This document shows, in pieces, positions 1 to 7,942 of a stretch of 64,000 nucleotides of DNA. The position numbers and the translations under genes are program-made. Positions within the stretch are counted from its first letter, which is position 1; the number at the start of each line of letters is the position of its first letter. Source of the stretch: Halocynthiibacter sp. SDUM655004 (GTDB lineage Bacteria > Pseudomonadota > Alphaproteobacteria > Rhodobacterales > Rhodobacteraceae); NCBI RefSeq assembly GCF_026015885.1, contig NZ_JAPDUG010000002.1:434001-498000 (forward strand). The letters are read 5' to 3'. The notes under the pieces were generated by a model. That model made no database searches, was not told the DNA's origin, and was given only the letters and a program-made list of their open reading frames with translations.

Positions 1-382
1 GATGACGATTATGATCTGTATCCTATTGGCCTATGCGGTATTGGGTATGTTTATGGATGCCATAGGGATGCTGCTGTTGACGCTACCTGTGGTTTATCCT
101 GCGGTCATCGCGCTCGGGTTTGATCCGATTTGGTTCGGGATCATCGCAGTTAAGATGGCAGAAGTCTGCTTGATCACGCCACCGATTGGCCTGAACTGTT
201 TTGTCGTCAATGGCGTGCGACCAGATATACCGCTCGGAACCGTATTCCGCGGCGTAGCCCTGTTCTTTGTCGCCGACGTGATTACCATCGCAGCCCTTTT
301 GATGTTCCCAGAGATCGTAACTTGGCTGCCAAACTTTGATTTTGGAATGTGGTGGGACGGCCTTTGGGGCGCCACCAGCTAA
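1..382 (+). CDS. TRAP transporter large permease (DctM-like), C-terminal part
   Basis: The reading frame is open at the window edge, so only the last ~126 residues are seen. They form hydrophobic helices with the pattern of the DctM/large permease subunit of tripartite ATP-independent periplasmic transporters, including a GMFMDAIGMLLLTLPVVYP-type helix and an ITPPIGLN loop, both usual near the C-terminus of that family. The protein would be the membrane channel for a solute delivered by a periplasmic binding protein, driven by an ion gradient. The substrate cannot be told. A GlcG-like gene starts 9 bases after the stop and is probably in the same operon. Confidence 0.85.
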   Translation, partial: MTIMICILLAYAVLGMFMDAIGMLLLTLPVVYPAVIALGFDPIWFGIIAVKMAEVCLITPPIGLNCFVVNGVRPDIPLGTVFRGVALFFVADVITIAALLMFPEIVTWLPNFDFGMWWDGLWGATS

Positions 383-391
383 GGAGTTAGC

Positions 392-889
392 ATGCGATTG
401 CAAACCACTCTCCCGCTTGAAAAAGCCAATGGTATCATCGCCCAGGCGCTGGCGCTTGGGCGAACAGCCTCGCTACTGCCACTGACAGTTGTTGTCCTTG
501 ATGCTGGCGGCAAACTTATTGCGATGCAAAGCGAAGATGGCTCTGGCCTTACAAGGTTCGACATTGCCTTTGGCAAGGCTTATGGCGCGCTTGGCATGGG
601 AATTTCTAGCCGTTTGATCCGAGACCGACTGTCAGAACGGCCCGCCTTTCAGAATGCAATTGCCGCAGCATCAGACGGACGCTTCATCCCAGTTCCTGGT
701 GGTGTCCTGATCGAAAACGCCGAAGGGATAACTCTTGGTGCTGTTGGCATCTCTGGTGATACCTCAGACAAAGATGAATACTGCGCGATCGAAGCCATCA
801 AATCCGTGGGTTATGCATCCGAGCCTTCTGAGCCCAACCCGGAATGGCGCACTTCATCTTTGTCTGATCACTATCCAGCCTCAACTTAG
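392..889 (+). CDS. GlcG/HbpS-family heme-degrading domain protein
   Basis: A 165-residue protein with the GlcG/HbpS fold pattern: an N-terminal stretch with VVVLDAGGKLIAM, then a KAYGALGMG helix, a GRFIPVPGGVLI strand-turn and a GAVGISGDTSDKDE segment, all typical of this small family. Members bind heme or small ligands and are often encoded with uptake or glycolate operons. It follows the TRAP permease by 9 bases behind an AAGGAG ribosome site, which suggests co-transcription. The stop overlaps the stop region of the convergent cupin gene by four bases. Its ligand is not known from sequence. Confidence 0.8.
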   Translation: MRLQTTLPLEKANGIIAQALALGRTASLLPLTVVVLDAGGKLIAMQSEDGSGLTRFDIAFGKAYGALGMGISSRLIRDRLSERPAFQNAIAAASDGRFIPVPGGVLIENAEGITLGAVGISGDTSDKDEYCAIEAIKSVGYASEPSEPNPEWRTSSLSDHYPAST

Positions 890-1422
890 AAAGCGTGATC
901 AAAATGCCGGTGTGTTACTTGCAAACGCGGCAAATCGGCGTCTTTGGGATCACACAGATTGAAGGTCGAACGTCCGACATACGAGTGCGGGATCACCATG
1001 CATCGTACAAAACGCGTATCACCGGATTTTTGCAGGGCAACGGCACGCACCGGATTATCCGCCGGTTCAAACCAACTCATTCCTGGCTCCATAACCTCAG
1101 CGCCATGTTCTGTCTCGATGCGAAGCGATCCGCTGACAAGATACCGCCATCCAGCACCGGCATGGGTATGTCGATGCGCTATTGCACCGATGGGAAAAGC
1201 AACTTCATCCACCCGCAGAGCAAAGGGCGCGACGACATCATCAATCTTTTCACAGCCATGGATGTCACTGCCCTGAATCGCGTTGGCCGAAAGCGCAAAA
1301 CAAATGTCGCCGTGCGCTCCGATCTGAGCAATGCCAGCCGCCATTGCGGGGCTGTTCGCTCCTGTATAGCGCCAAGATGCCAGCAGATCACTCGCGCTTG
1401 GCGCCGTCTTCGAAATGCTCAT
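886..1422 (-). CDS. cupin-domain protein
   Basis: About 178 residues with one cupin barrel. The metal-binding motif HRHTHAGAGWRYLVSG lies in the middle, followed by an EPGMSWFEPADNPVRA second cupin motif. I chose the ATG at 1422 (MSISKTAP), preceded by a GAGGGGAGCAGG purine-rich stretch, rather than the upstream frame start at 1458. The protein may be a small enzyme or a sensor/stabiliser linked to the neighbouring transport genes; its substrate is unknown. It is convergent with the GlcG-like gene (4-base overlap of the ends) and divergent from the membrane protein gene at 1464. Confidence 0.7.
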   Translation of the reverse strand: MSISKTAPSASDLLASWRYTGANSPAMAAGIAQIGAHGDICFALSANAIQGSDIHGCEKIDDVVAPFALRVDEVAFPIGAIAHRHTHAGAGWRYLVSGSLRIETEHGAEVMEPGMSWFEPADNPVRAVALQKSGDTRFVRCMVIPHSYVGRSTFNLCDPKDADLPRLQVTHRHFDHAF

Positions 1423-1463
1423 ATACACAGCCTGCTCCCCTCGTCGTCTCTGGAGCAACCTAG

Positions 1464-2828
1464 ATGAAAACCAACCTCCTCGCCATTGCGTTGATCGTCC
1501 TTTCGGCGTTCGTTTTAGCCGCCCGTGGTTTTGGTGGCACAGCCTTTACGGTCGGGGCTTGCGCCGGCTTTTTTGTACTCTGCCTCATCGGGCTAAGCAT
1601 CAGTTCGATCCGCGAAGTCCTCCTGCTTTTGGGTGCTTTGGTTCTATCTGCAATTTTCTTTAGCTTTCAGGGCCCGATAGAGATTTTCATCGAGGCGGTC
1701 AGTCTTGCCGCCTTCTTTGCTACGTTTATCCTGTTGCTGACCGCTCTAAAAATTGCTGCTGAACGTTCGCAATCTATCCTAGCCGTTGGGCGATACTTAA
1801 TCCGCCAGCCTGCTTCAGGCCGCTATATTGCAACTGCTCTCGGCGGTCACTGCCTTGGTGTTTTTCTGAATTTCGGTGCCATAAGCATGCTGGCACCAAT
1901 GATCCAGAATGCGGCGAAAGACGAACACGGGAACATAGACGAAGCCCTCGAGCGCCGCCAGATTTCAGCCCTCCTCCGCGGGTTTGCTTGGATCTTACTC
2001 TGGGCCCCGACAACCCTCACGCAAGCCGTAGTTTTAACGTTATTCACAAATATCTCATACGGGAAAATTATCGCATTAGGGGTCGCAACCTCCATTCTAA
2101 TGATGATCGTCGGCTTCCGGTTTGACCGTATCGAATGGCGGAATGCTTCCAGGCATGATGAAATATCTCCACCATTTCCTAAGACTAGTTTCTGGCGTCT
2201 AAGCTTTATCTGTTGCTGCTTAATAGTAGCGACCGCGACACTTCAGATTTGCTTTGGCCTTTCAACAGCATTGTCGCTTATGTATGTCGCGCCGGTTGTG
2301 ACAATCCTTTGGTTTTCGGCGCAAAAGCCCGCGGGATTTGGTTTATCTCGCCAGTTGGCCACCTTCTGGCCTGCGCTAACCGCTAACGCTCCGGGCCTCG
2401 CAAGGTCGGCCATGGCGTTGGGATTGTCCGGTTTTATTGGACGAATGTTGGCAGAAATCGTTCCTGTGGAAGCATTTACAAGTGCGTTCGATGTCACCGT
2501 AGTTCCCGGCTGGGCTTTTCTCGCGATCCTGCCAGTCCTGATCACATTAGGAGGCCAGATCGCCCTGAGCCCAATCATTCTTGTCGTATTCGTAGGGCAG
2601 ATCATTCAAACAATGCCTGACTTACCCGCCGATCCAACCAATATCGTCTTTGCGCTCAGCGCTGGATGGGCACTGTCGATGTTTGCCTCCCCCAATGCAA
2701 CAGCAACGCTCCTCATCTCGGCAACGACCAGTCTTTCCCCAACAAAGTTAACTTGGTCATGGAACCTGAAGTACGGCACCATTTGCTACATTTTATTGGT
2801 TGCGATTTTCGTTCTACTCGAAGTCTAG
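1464..2828 (+). CDS. polytopic inner-membrane protein, transporter-like, unassigned
   Basis: A 454-residue protein that is nearly all hydrophobic helices, roughly ten to twelve, beginning with an N-terminal helix MKTNLLAIALIVLSAF. A central loop (KDEHGNIDEALERRQ) is the main hydrophilic part. Helix-rich transporters of the DctM/DASS type have similar overall layout, and the GGQIALSPIIL and ASPNATATLLIS segments look like re-entrant substrate loops. I do not recognise a named family. It is divergent from the cupin gene with a 41-base gap. A structure-based family search would be needed to name it. Confidence 0.55.
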   Translation: MKTNLLAIALIVLSAFVLAARGFGGTAFTVGACAGFFVLCLIGLSISSIREVLLLLGALVLSAIFFSFQGPIEIFIEAVSLAAFFATFILLLTALKIAAERSQSILAVGRYLIRQPASGRYIATALGGHCLGVFLNFGAISMLAPMIQNAAKDEHGNIDEALERRQISALLRGFAWILLWAPTTLTQAVVLTLFTNISYGKIIALGVATSILMMIVGFRFDRIEWRNASRHDEISPPFPKTSFWRLSFICCCLIVATATLQICFGLSTALSLMYVAPVVTILWFSAQKPAGFGLSRQLATFWPALTANAPGLARSAMALGLSGFIGRMLAEIVPVEAFTSAFDVTVVPGWAFLAILPVLITLGGQIALSPIILVVFVGQIIQTMPDLPADPTNIVFALSAGWALSMFASPNATATLLISATTSLSPTKLTWSWNLKYGTICYILLVAIFVLLEV

Positions 2829-3064
2829 CGTTTGTGTTTCTTAGGCGGGCAACTGCAAAAATCCATTTCAAGTCCGAAAGGAAACACGACTTTATTCTCC
2901 ACTAGCCATGGTCTGAAACTATCTAACGGAGCCTGTGATACTGAATGTATGGTTTTGCTTAACTTTGAATTGCAAACTCGTGCGCATCGAAGTTAAAACC
3001 GCCAATTATGGTCAATAATCCATTGAAAAAGCTTTCTAGTACTAAGATGCACAATGCTTTCCCA

Positions 3065-4591
3065 TCAACTTGTTAGAATATGAAAAAGGAATGCCAACGC
3101 GCAAAGAACGGCAATACCAAATCCGATGTGCCGTCCGCTGAAGCGGGTTCGACTTTCTGTGCCGCGCTCATATCTTGGATCGAGCATTCTGGTGTTTGCG
3201 AGGAAGCTACCAAAACCAGTGTCTTCTTTGTGTTTGATATCTCTTAATCCGCGCCCCGTTTCCTTGTTGAGCGCATCAAATGCTTTCGCCACGCGCCCTT
3301 CGTCAGCAATTTTTTGCTTTAGTACAGAAACTTCACAGCCCAAATGCTCAGCCAGCAAACGATTGCGGAAACACTCAATTGCCTCCCCGACTTCAGAAGA
3401 CCGGGCCTCTACCGTCAGATCACATTCTGTATCGAACCCAAGCGATCGACGATTGATGTTGCTCGATCCGATCCGAATGGATTTATCATCCACGATACAG
3501 ACCTTAGCGTGCACATATATGGCCTCCTCCGCGGCATTAACCGGAGAAGCAATTCGAAATCGGTTCTCGTGATCCACTTTGCGTAGTTGCTGAATAAGCC
3601 GCGTGCGCGTGACGTGCATTGCTTTATCTTCAACTTCTTTCTGTGCTTCGTTTGGATTTATTATGATAATGTCCGGCCCATCATCCTCGGATAAGCGCCG
3701 TGACAAGGCTGTTGCAATCTCATCAGACGCAAAATACTGGCTTTCCATATAGATTACAGAATTCGCAGATGCGATTTGATCGAGTACCATCTCTTCGATC
3801 TCGTTTATGAGAGCCTGATCCTCTTCCGGTGGCTCGGTTCGCGAGATCGCGACACGCACATTCCGGCAAGCAACAGGAAGTGATGCAGGCCAATAATCAT
3901 CATCTGAAGGGGTCGGCGCAGCCAGATATTCGCCCGTGGAACGGTTCCACCGCGTACGTGCAAGATCGCCGAGAGCTTGCGCAGCGGCGCCGGTCACCGC
4001 ATTGGTTAAATCATGCCAAGGATCTGCGTATTCGCCGTTCCGTAAAACACGTCGCGGATCATTAGGCGCATGATCAGGCGTATCCCATCGGGCATCCGTA
4101 ACGTCAATTCCACCGCAGAACGCCACCGCATCGTCGATCACGACAATTTTTTGGTGATGGCACGCGCTGACAGGATGGCGGCCATCCAACGCTATCCGTA
4201 TGTCTTTTGGCCCATTAAAACGCAACCGCATTGCAGGTACGAGCCGCCCAGGGGCGACAATTGTCGATCCGCTCCAGCGAAGAATATACATGTCCAGCTC
4301 GGGCCGCTCTTCTACCAGAGCTTCCAGAAACCCCCTAACCCTGTTGGGATAACCGTCGGGCGCGATACCGCTATCGTCACTTGCGCCCGGAAGCATTTCT
4401 ATCTCTAGATCAAAGTCCCATCCGATCAACATGACCTGATGTTGCGCTATGATCAGGGCCTCTCTGAGAGCCTTGAAGTACGCCGCCCCATCAACAACCA
4501 TGTCGTAGTTATACGCGGTTTCAACGCGCCAGCAGTTGCGCCCTTCCTCAAACAATGAGTTGTTCTGCTCTAAATCGGCTGCGGCGTTCAT
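3065..4591 (-). CDS. phospholipase D / cardiolipin synthase-like protein
   Basis: About 508 residues with two HKD motifs that define the phospholipase D superfamily: HHQKIVVID in the first half and HAKVCIVDDKSIRIGSSN in the second. A hydrophobic C-terminal helix (GFGIAVLCALAFLFHIL) suggests membrane anchoring. The longest frame starts at a TTG (4621), but the ATG at 4591 follows GGAGG and is preferred. Members hydrolyse or transfer phosphatidyl groups on membrane lipids. An EcfG-type promoter at 4656-4680 points to control by the general stress response encoded 8 kb away. Exact lipid substrate is inferred only. Confidence 0.85.
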   Translation of the reverse strand: MNAAADLEQNNSLFEEGRNCWRVETAYNYDMVVDGAAYFKALREALIIAQHQVMLIGWDFDLEIEMLPGASDDSGIAPDGYPNRVRGFLEALVEERPELDMYILRWSGSTIVAPGRLVPAMRLRFNGPKDIRIALDGRHPVSACHHQKIVVIDDAVAFCGGIDVTDARWDTPDHAPNDPRRVLRNGEYADPWHDLTNAVTGAAAQALGDLARTRWNRSTGEYLAAPTPSDDDYWPASLPVACRNVRVAISRTEPPEEDQALINEIEEMVLDQIASANSVIYMESQYFASDEIATALSRRLSEDDGPDIIIINPNEAQKEVEDKAMHVTRTRLIQQLRKVDHENRFRIASPVNAAEEAIYVHAKVCIVDDKSIRIGSSNINRRSLGFDTECDLTVEARSSEVGEAIECFRNRLLAEHLGCEVSVLKQKIADEGRVAKAFDALNKETGRGLRDIKHKEDTGFGSFLANTRMLDPRYERGTESRTRFSGRHIGFGIAVLCALAFLFHILTS

Positions 4592-4655
4592 GGCGGCGAG
4601 ATGTCCTCCAATTGAGGGCAATTAATCTACCCTTAACTACATTGATCGCTAACTC

Positions 4656-4680
4656 AACGCTGACCGAGCCGGTTTGTTCC
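4656..4680 (-). promoter_or_regulatory. EcfG-type (general stress) promoter for the PLD-like gene
   Basis: On the minus strand GGAAC (4680-4676) and CGTT (4659-4656) are separated by exactly 16 bases. This matches the known consensus for the EcfG sigma factors of Alphaproteobacteria. The start codon at 4591 is about 65 bases downstream. Confidence 0.8.
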
Positions 4681-4906
4681 AGAATTCACAAATACATTGT
4701 AACTATAAAAACTGAGGGAAACGCAGTTCTCTTCGACACCCCACCGTTTCGATTGGCGTAAACCCCGCTATCTAAGCGTTCCTGACGGGGAACGATACAA
4801 CGCTGTTCATTGCGCGAATGGCCGAGAATAAGCGCCCTTTAACCTCAATCTACGCCCATTCATTCGGCCCCTTGACGCCCAAGACCCCGAAAAACCCACT
4901 AACTTG

Positions 4907-4931
4907 GGAACCAATGCACTTCTCTCGCGTT
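4907..4931 (+). promoter_or_regulatory. EcfG-type promoter for the PLDc_N membrane peptide
   Basis: GGAAC (4907-4911), 16-base spacer, CGTT (4928-4931) on the plus strand, 49 bases before the ATG at 4980. The upstream element is the extended form TTGGGAACCA, shared with the sites before nepR and the DUF1328 gene. The 358-base gap 4622-4979 holds this site and the divergent one at 4656, and no gene. Confidence 0.85.
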
Positions 4932-4979
4932 AATTACCCGTTAACGAACAGCAAAAAAGAAAAGAGAGAGGAACAGAAA

Positions 4980-5159
4980 ATGGATATTTTTACGGGTTTA
5001 GGTGGCTTAATCGTCCTGATCTTGAATATCTGGGCAATTGTAAAGGTGCTTCAATCCGGCGCACCCGGCCTTAACAAGGTTTTGTGGATCCTTTTGATCT
5101 TAGTGCTGCCGATCATTGGTTTCATTATCTGGTTCCTCGCTGGCCCCAAGGGCGCTTGA
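4980..5159 (+). CDS. small PLDc_N-domain membrane protein
   Basis: A 59-residue peptide with two hydrophobic helices: LGGLIVLILNIWAIVKVL, then a GLNKVLWILLILVLPIIGFIIWFLAGP segment. This is the phospholipase D nuclease N-terminal domain pattern (PLDc_N), usually a free-standing membrane peptide. The start at 4980 is chosen over an upstream in-frame ATG at 4818 because GAGAGAGGAA precedes it and the promoter at 4907-4931 lies after 4818. A paralogue is at 14015-14203. Function is unknown; stress control is suggested by the promoter. Confidence 0.8.
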   Translation: MDIFTGLGGLIVLILNIWAIVKVLQSGAPGLNKVLWILLILVLPIIGFIIWFLAGPKGA

Positions 5160-5221
5160 ATAACTCCCCAATCCGGACCTAATCTCCTCAGACTTTAGAA
5201 TGGGTCCCATTCAAGCCCCCG

Positions 5222-5251
5222 ATAGTCGCGCAGCGAATGCTGCGCGACTAT
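5222..5251. terminator. 13-bp perfect hairpin, terminator-like without U-tract
   Basis: ATAGTCGCGCAGC (5222-5234) and its exact complement (5239-5251) enclose a GAAT loop. No T-run follows on either strand, so it could be a processed-transcript end, a protein-binding site or a weak terminator between the PLDc_N gene and the DUF883-like cluster. Confidence 0.5.
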
Positions 5252-5291
5252 TCCAAGCACATTAACCGATGCCAATTTTCAGGAGTAAAAG

Positions 5292-5756
5292 ATGACCAAG
5301 TCTCCAAAAAAGACTGCTGCAAAGACTAAAAAAGCGCCGCCAAAAAAGGCGAAAGCAGATAAGATTGACCAAGCGGTCGAAGACACAGGCGCGGCGTTAA
5401 AGGAGTCTGTTGAGAGCCTGAAAGAAGGCGCAGCTGATATCGCGGATTCCGCAAAGGACACTGCCGAAGCCACGGCTGATGCAATTTCAGATACAACTTC
5501 GCGCGCTTCGAGCACATTAAGGGACGCTGCAGAGTCTCTACGTGACGGTTCGTTTCAAGAGCGAACTTTCGGACAGCTTGCCGCAAGCCTCGCGGACGCC
5601 TCAGATGCAATTCGAGACAAAGACTTGGGACAAATCTCTCGCGATGTCTCCAACCTCGCGCGCCGCAATCCATTATTGTTTGCAGGCGGGGCTGCATTGC
5701 TGGGATTTGCCGCTGCGCGCCTCATGACAAAATCGGGAAAAAATCATGACTCCTGA
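5292..5756 (+). CDS. DUF883/ElaB-YqjD-like membrane-anchored protein
   Basis: 154 residues. The N-terminal 30 are Lys/Ala/Pro-rich (histone H1-like), the middle (about 40-125) is a long amphipathic Ala/Asp/Ser-rich helix region, and the C-terminus has RRNPLLFAGGAALLGFAAARLM, a single membrane helix preceded by Arg. This is the arrangement of YqjD/ElaB/DUF883 proteins, which anchor to the inner membrane and in E. coli have been linked to ribosome association in stationary phase. A GGAGT ribosome site precedes the ATG. It overlaps the next gene by 11 bases and starts a five-gene run. Confidence 0.75.
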   Translation: MTKSPKKTAAKTKKAPPKKAKADKIDQAVEDTGAALKESVESLKEGAADIADSAKDTAEATADAISDTTSRASSTLRDAAESLRDGSFQERTFGQLAASLADASDAIRDKDLGQISRDVSNLARRNPLLFAGGAALLGFAAARLMTKSGKNHDS

Positions 5757-6144
5757 AACTTCCACATTTGCCATAATCGCCGATGTTCTTCGCCGAGGGT
5801 ATGAACTCATTCAAAAAGAGCTGCGCCTAACCAAGGCCGAGATCAGCGACAGCATAAACCGTGCCGCTGTAGCGATTGGGCTCCTCGTCGCCGCCGCCGT
5901 GATGGGCATCATCGCCTTGAATCTGTTGGCCGGAACCCTCGTGACAGCATTGGTTGTGAACGGGCTAAGCACTGTTTGGGCTACGCTTCTGGTGGCCGCT
6001 CTTTTCGGTGTCTTTTGTCTTATTTTGATCATGAAGGCAAAGCGCGACCTAAAATATGCCGCGAACACACCTGCCCGTACCGCAGAACGCATCCGCAGAG
6101 ACACCGCCGTTTTAAAGGAGGCCGCGAATGACACAAGATCTTGA
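5746..6144 (+). CDS. phage holin-like superfamily III membrane protein (YqjE-like)
   Basis: 132 residues with two long hydrophobic helices (about residues 40-70 and 75-100) between charged ends, matching the putative actinobacterial holin-X/YqjE family. The N-terminus (GYELIQKELRLTKAEI) is the family-typical amphipathic helix. Despite the family label it is not in a phage context. It overlaps both neighbours, so it is translated with the DUF883-like and DUF3618 genes, the same combination as yqjDEK-like clusters elsewhere. Function is inferred only to be envelope-related. Confidence 0.75.
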   Translation: MTPETSTFAIIADVLRRGYELIQKELRLTKAEISDSINRAAVAIGLLVAAAVMGIIALNLLAGTLVTALVVNGLSTVWATLLVAALFGVFCLILIMKAKRDLKYAANTPARTAERIRRDTAVLKEAANDTRS

Positions 6145-6964
6145 AACCCTTAAATCCGATGTAGAACGCGAGCGCCGCCAACTTGAACATTCGCTAAGCG
6201 CATTGAATGACCGAATGTCCGTTGATGGCCTTAAAGCTGAAGCTGGCCATCATCTTAATGCGGTGACCGGAGACGCAATTAACAAGGTTTTGGCGCGCTT
6301 TGGGCGCAACGCGGAAGCTCACCCGCTGGCAACGGCAGCTATCGGTGCTGGTCTGAGTTGGTTGTTGTCCGAGCCTGATCGATCAAAGAAAACGGAACCA
6401 CCAGCGCCAACACGCCGCTCGATGGGCGCATATAACGGGCCGAAGGTGGCCGAGGGCGATCCAAACCTCGACACACCTGCGATGGTTGCCGCCCATTCTT
6501 CGCCTCGCACGCCCAATGTTGTTGAACGCGCGCAAGACAAAGCCGCCGACGCGATGGACACCGTGGCCGACAAAGCCGGCGCGTTACGCGATCAAGCCGA
6601 GAGTTTGAAAGATCGTCTTAGCGAAGGAACGCAGGAGTTGTCACAAGAAGCGCGTGATCGTGTGATCGCGGCTCGGGAAAAGGCACTGAACGCCGCCCAA
6701 ACCGGACAAAGAAAGCTACGTGACGCAGGCAGCGCAAGCCGAGATTTCGCAACTGAAAATCCGATGATTGTCGGAGGGGTTGCCCTTGCAATTGGTGCTG
6801 CCATCGCCGGTGCGCTCTATATGCGCAAGTCTCAGGACGAGGAGGAAGAGCTGGAAATCGACGTGTTTGAAGAAGCCGATCGGATTTTTGAAGAAGAGCT
6901 CGAACGCGCCCGCTTGGAGCGCAACACCGCCGTCCAAGGTGTGACATCCGGCGACGCCAGCTAG
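6128..6964 (+). CDS. DUF3618 / YqjD-like membrane protein
   Basis: 278 residues. Residues ~1-35 form the DUF3618 signature (LKSDVERERRQLEHSLSALNDRM). A central region (about 130-205) is an Ala/Asp/Lys-rich helical repeat, and RDFATENPMIVGGVALAIGAAIAGALYM is a membrane helix near 210-240. The tail is strongly acidic (EEEELEIDVFEEADRIFEEELE). A strong AAAGGAGG site lies eight bases before the ATG, inside the end of the previous gene. The domain mix suggests a membrane-tethered rod on the cytoplasmic face. It sits third in the stress/envelope run. Confidence 0.75.
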   Translation: MTQDLETLKSDVERERRQLEHSLSALNDRMSVDGLKAEAGHHLNAVTGDAINKVLARFGRNAEAHPLATAAIGAGLSWLLSEPDRSKKTEPPAPTRRSMGAYNGPKVAEGDPNLDTPAMVAAHSSPRTPNVVERAQDKAADAMDTVADKAGALRDQAESLKDRLSEGTQELSQEARDRVIAAREKALNAAQTGQRKLRDAGSASRDFATENPMIVGGVALAIGAAIAGALYMRKSQDEEEELEIDVFEEADRIFEEELERARLERNTAVQGVTSGDAS

Positions 6965-7000
6965 ATGAACACCCACAGCAGAAACACAGGAGAAGACGAC

Positions 7001-7942
7001 ATGTCCCGAGGCCGCGACGCAGCCAACCCCACCGAATTCCCGCGCGCGGGATGGATGGATATTGGCTCGCGGATTGTCAAAAGCTTCGGTTCTGATCGTA
7101 TCAGCCTGATTTCTGCTGGCGTGGCGTTCTTTGGATTGCTTGCGCTATTCCCTGCATTTACTGCGCTGCTCGCGGTTGGCGGTCTTGTGTTGGATACATC
7201 GGTAATAGTCGAGCAACTCGACGCATCAGAAGGTGTAGTCCCGCCAGATGTTGTAGAAATCCTTCGAAATCAAGCTCAGTCCGTCACTCTTGCTGGCGGG
7301 CTTGAGCTGACTTTGCTCCTGAGCGTTCTCCTCGCGATATGGTCTGCGTCCCGTGGGGTTGCGACGCTTTGCGACGGATTGAACGTCGTTTACAAGGAGG
7401 AGGAGAAACGGAGTTTTTTCCTTCGGAGTGCTGTATCTGTCGGGTTGACGTTGATAATTATGGTTGGCGTACTGGCCGCAGTCCTTGCGATTGTTGCCTT
7501 GCCGGTTTTGCTGTCCTTTGCCGCTCTAACACCAATCGCAGAAGTGGCAACGCAACTTCTGACTTGGGTGCTTTTGGCCGCTCTCATTATCGCGAGCATA
7601 TCGTTGATTTATCGCCTTGGCCCTGCGCGGAGCAACGCGCGCTGGAGTTGGATTTCCCCTGGGGCGATTGTGGCGTGGCTTCTCTGGCTTATCGCGTCAA
7701 TCGGGTTCACCATTTATGTCCAGAACTTCGCCAGCTACAATGAAAGCTTCGGCGCGATTGGTGGTGTAATTGTCCTCATGATGTGGCTTTGGATCTCGGC
7801 AATGGCGATACTAATCGGCGGCAAGGTAAATGCGGAAATGGAACACCAAACACGCGAAGATACGACCACAGGCCCAGAGAAACCTATGGGATCACGCGGC
7901 GCTGTTGTAGCTGACGAACTCGGGCCGGCCCGTGATGCCTAA
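7001..7942 (+). CDS. YihY/UPF0761-family inner membrane protein
   Basis: About 313 residues with six hydrophobic segments and the YihY/BrkB family marks: SLISAGVAFFGLLALFPA near the N-terminus and LYRLGP-like (IYRLGPARSNARW), followed by a GAIGGVIVLMMWLWISAMAILIGGKVNAE C-terminus. I chose the ATG at 7001 behind CAGGAGAAGACGAC; the frame also opens at 6965. Although older labels call the family ribonuclease BN, members are membrane proteins of uncertain function. The stop overlaps the AI-2E-type gene by eight bases. Confidence 0.85.
   Translation: MSRGRDAANPTEFPRAGWMDIGSRIVKSFGSDRISLISAGVAFFGLLALFPAFTALLAVGGLVLDTSVIVEQLDASEGVVPPDVVEILRNQAQSVTLAGGLELTLLLSVLLAIWSASRGVATLCDGLNVVYKEEEKRSFFLRSAVSVGLTLIIMVGVLAAVLAIVALPVLLSFAALTPIAEVATQLLTWVLLAALIIASISLIYRLGPARSNARWSWISPGAIVAWLLWLIASIGFTIYVQNFASYNESFGAIGGVIVLMMWLWISAMAILIGGKVNAEMEHQTREDTTTGPEKPMGSRGAVVADELGPARDA

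Noticed and set aside
895-1467. Plus-strand frame of 190 residues opposite the cupin gene
   Set aside because: The minus-strand product has clear cupin motifs; the plus frame has none.
4818-4979. 54-residue N-terminal extension of the PLDc_N peptide
   Set aside because: The EcfG promoter lies inside it and a good ribosome site precedes 4980.
5746-6144. Prophage holin
   Set aside because: The family name only; no phage genes around, and the YqjD/YqjE-like context is chromosomal.
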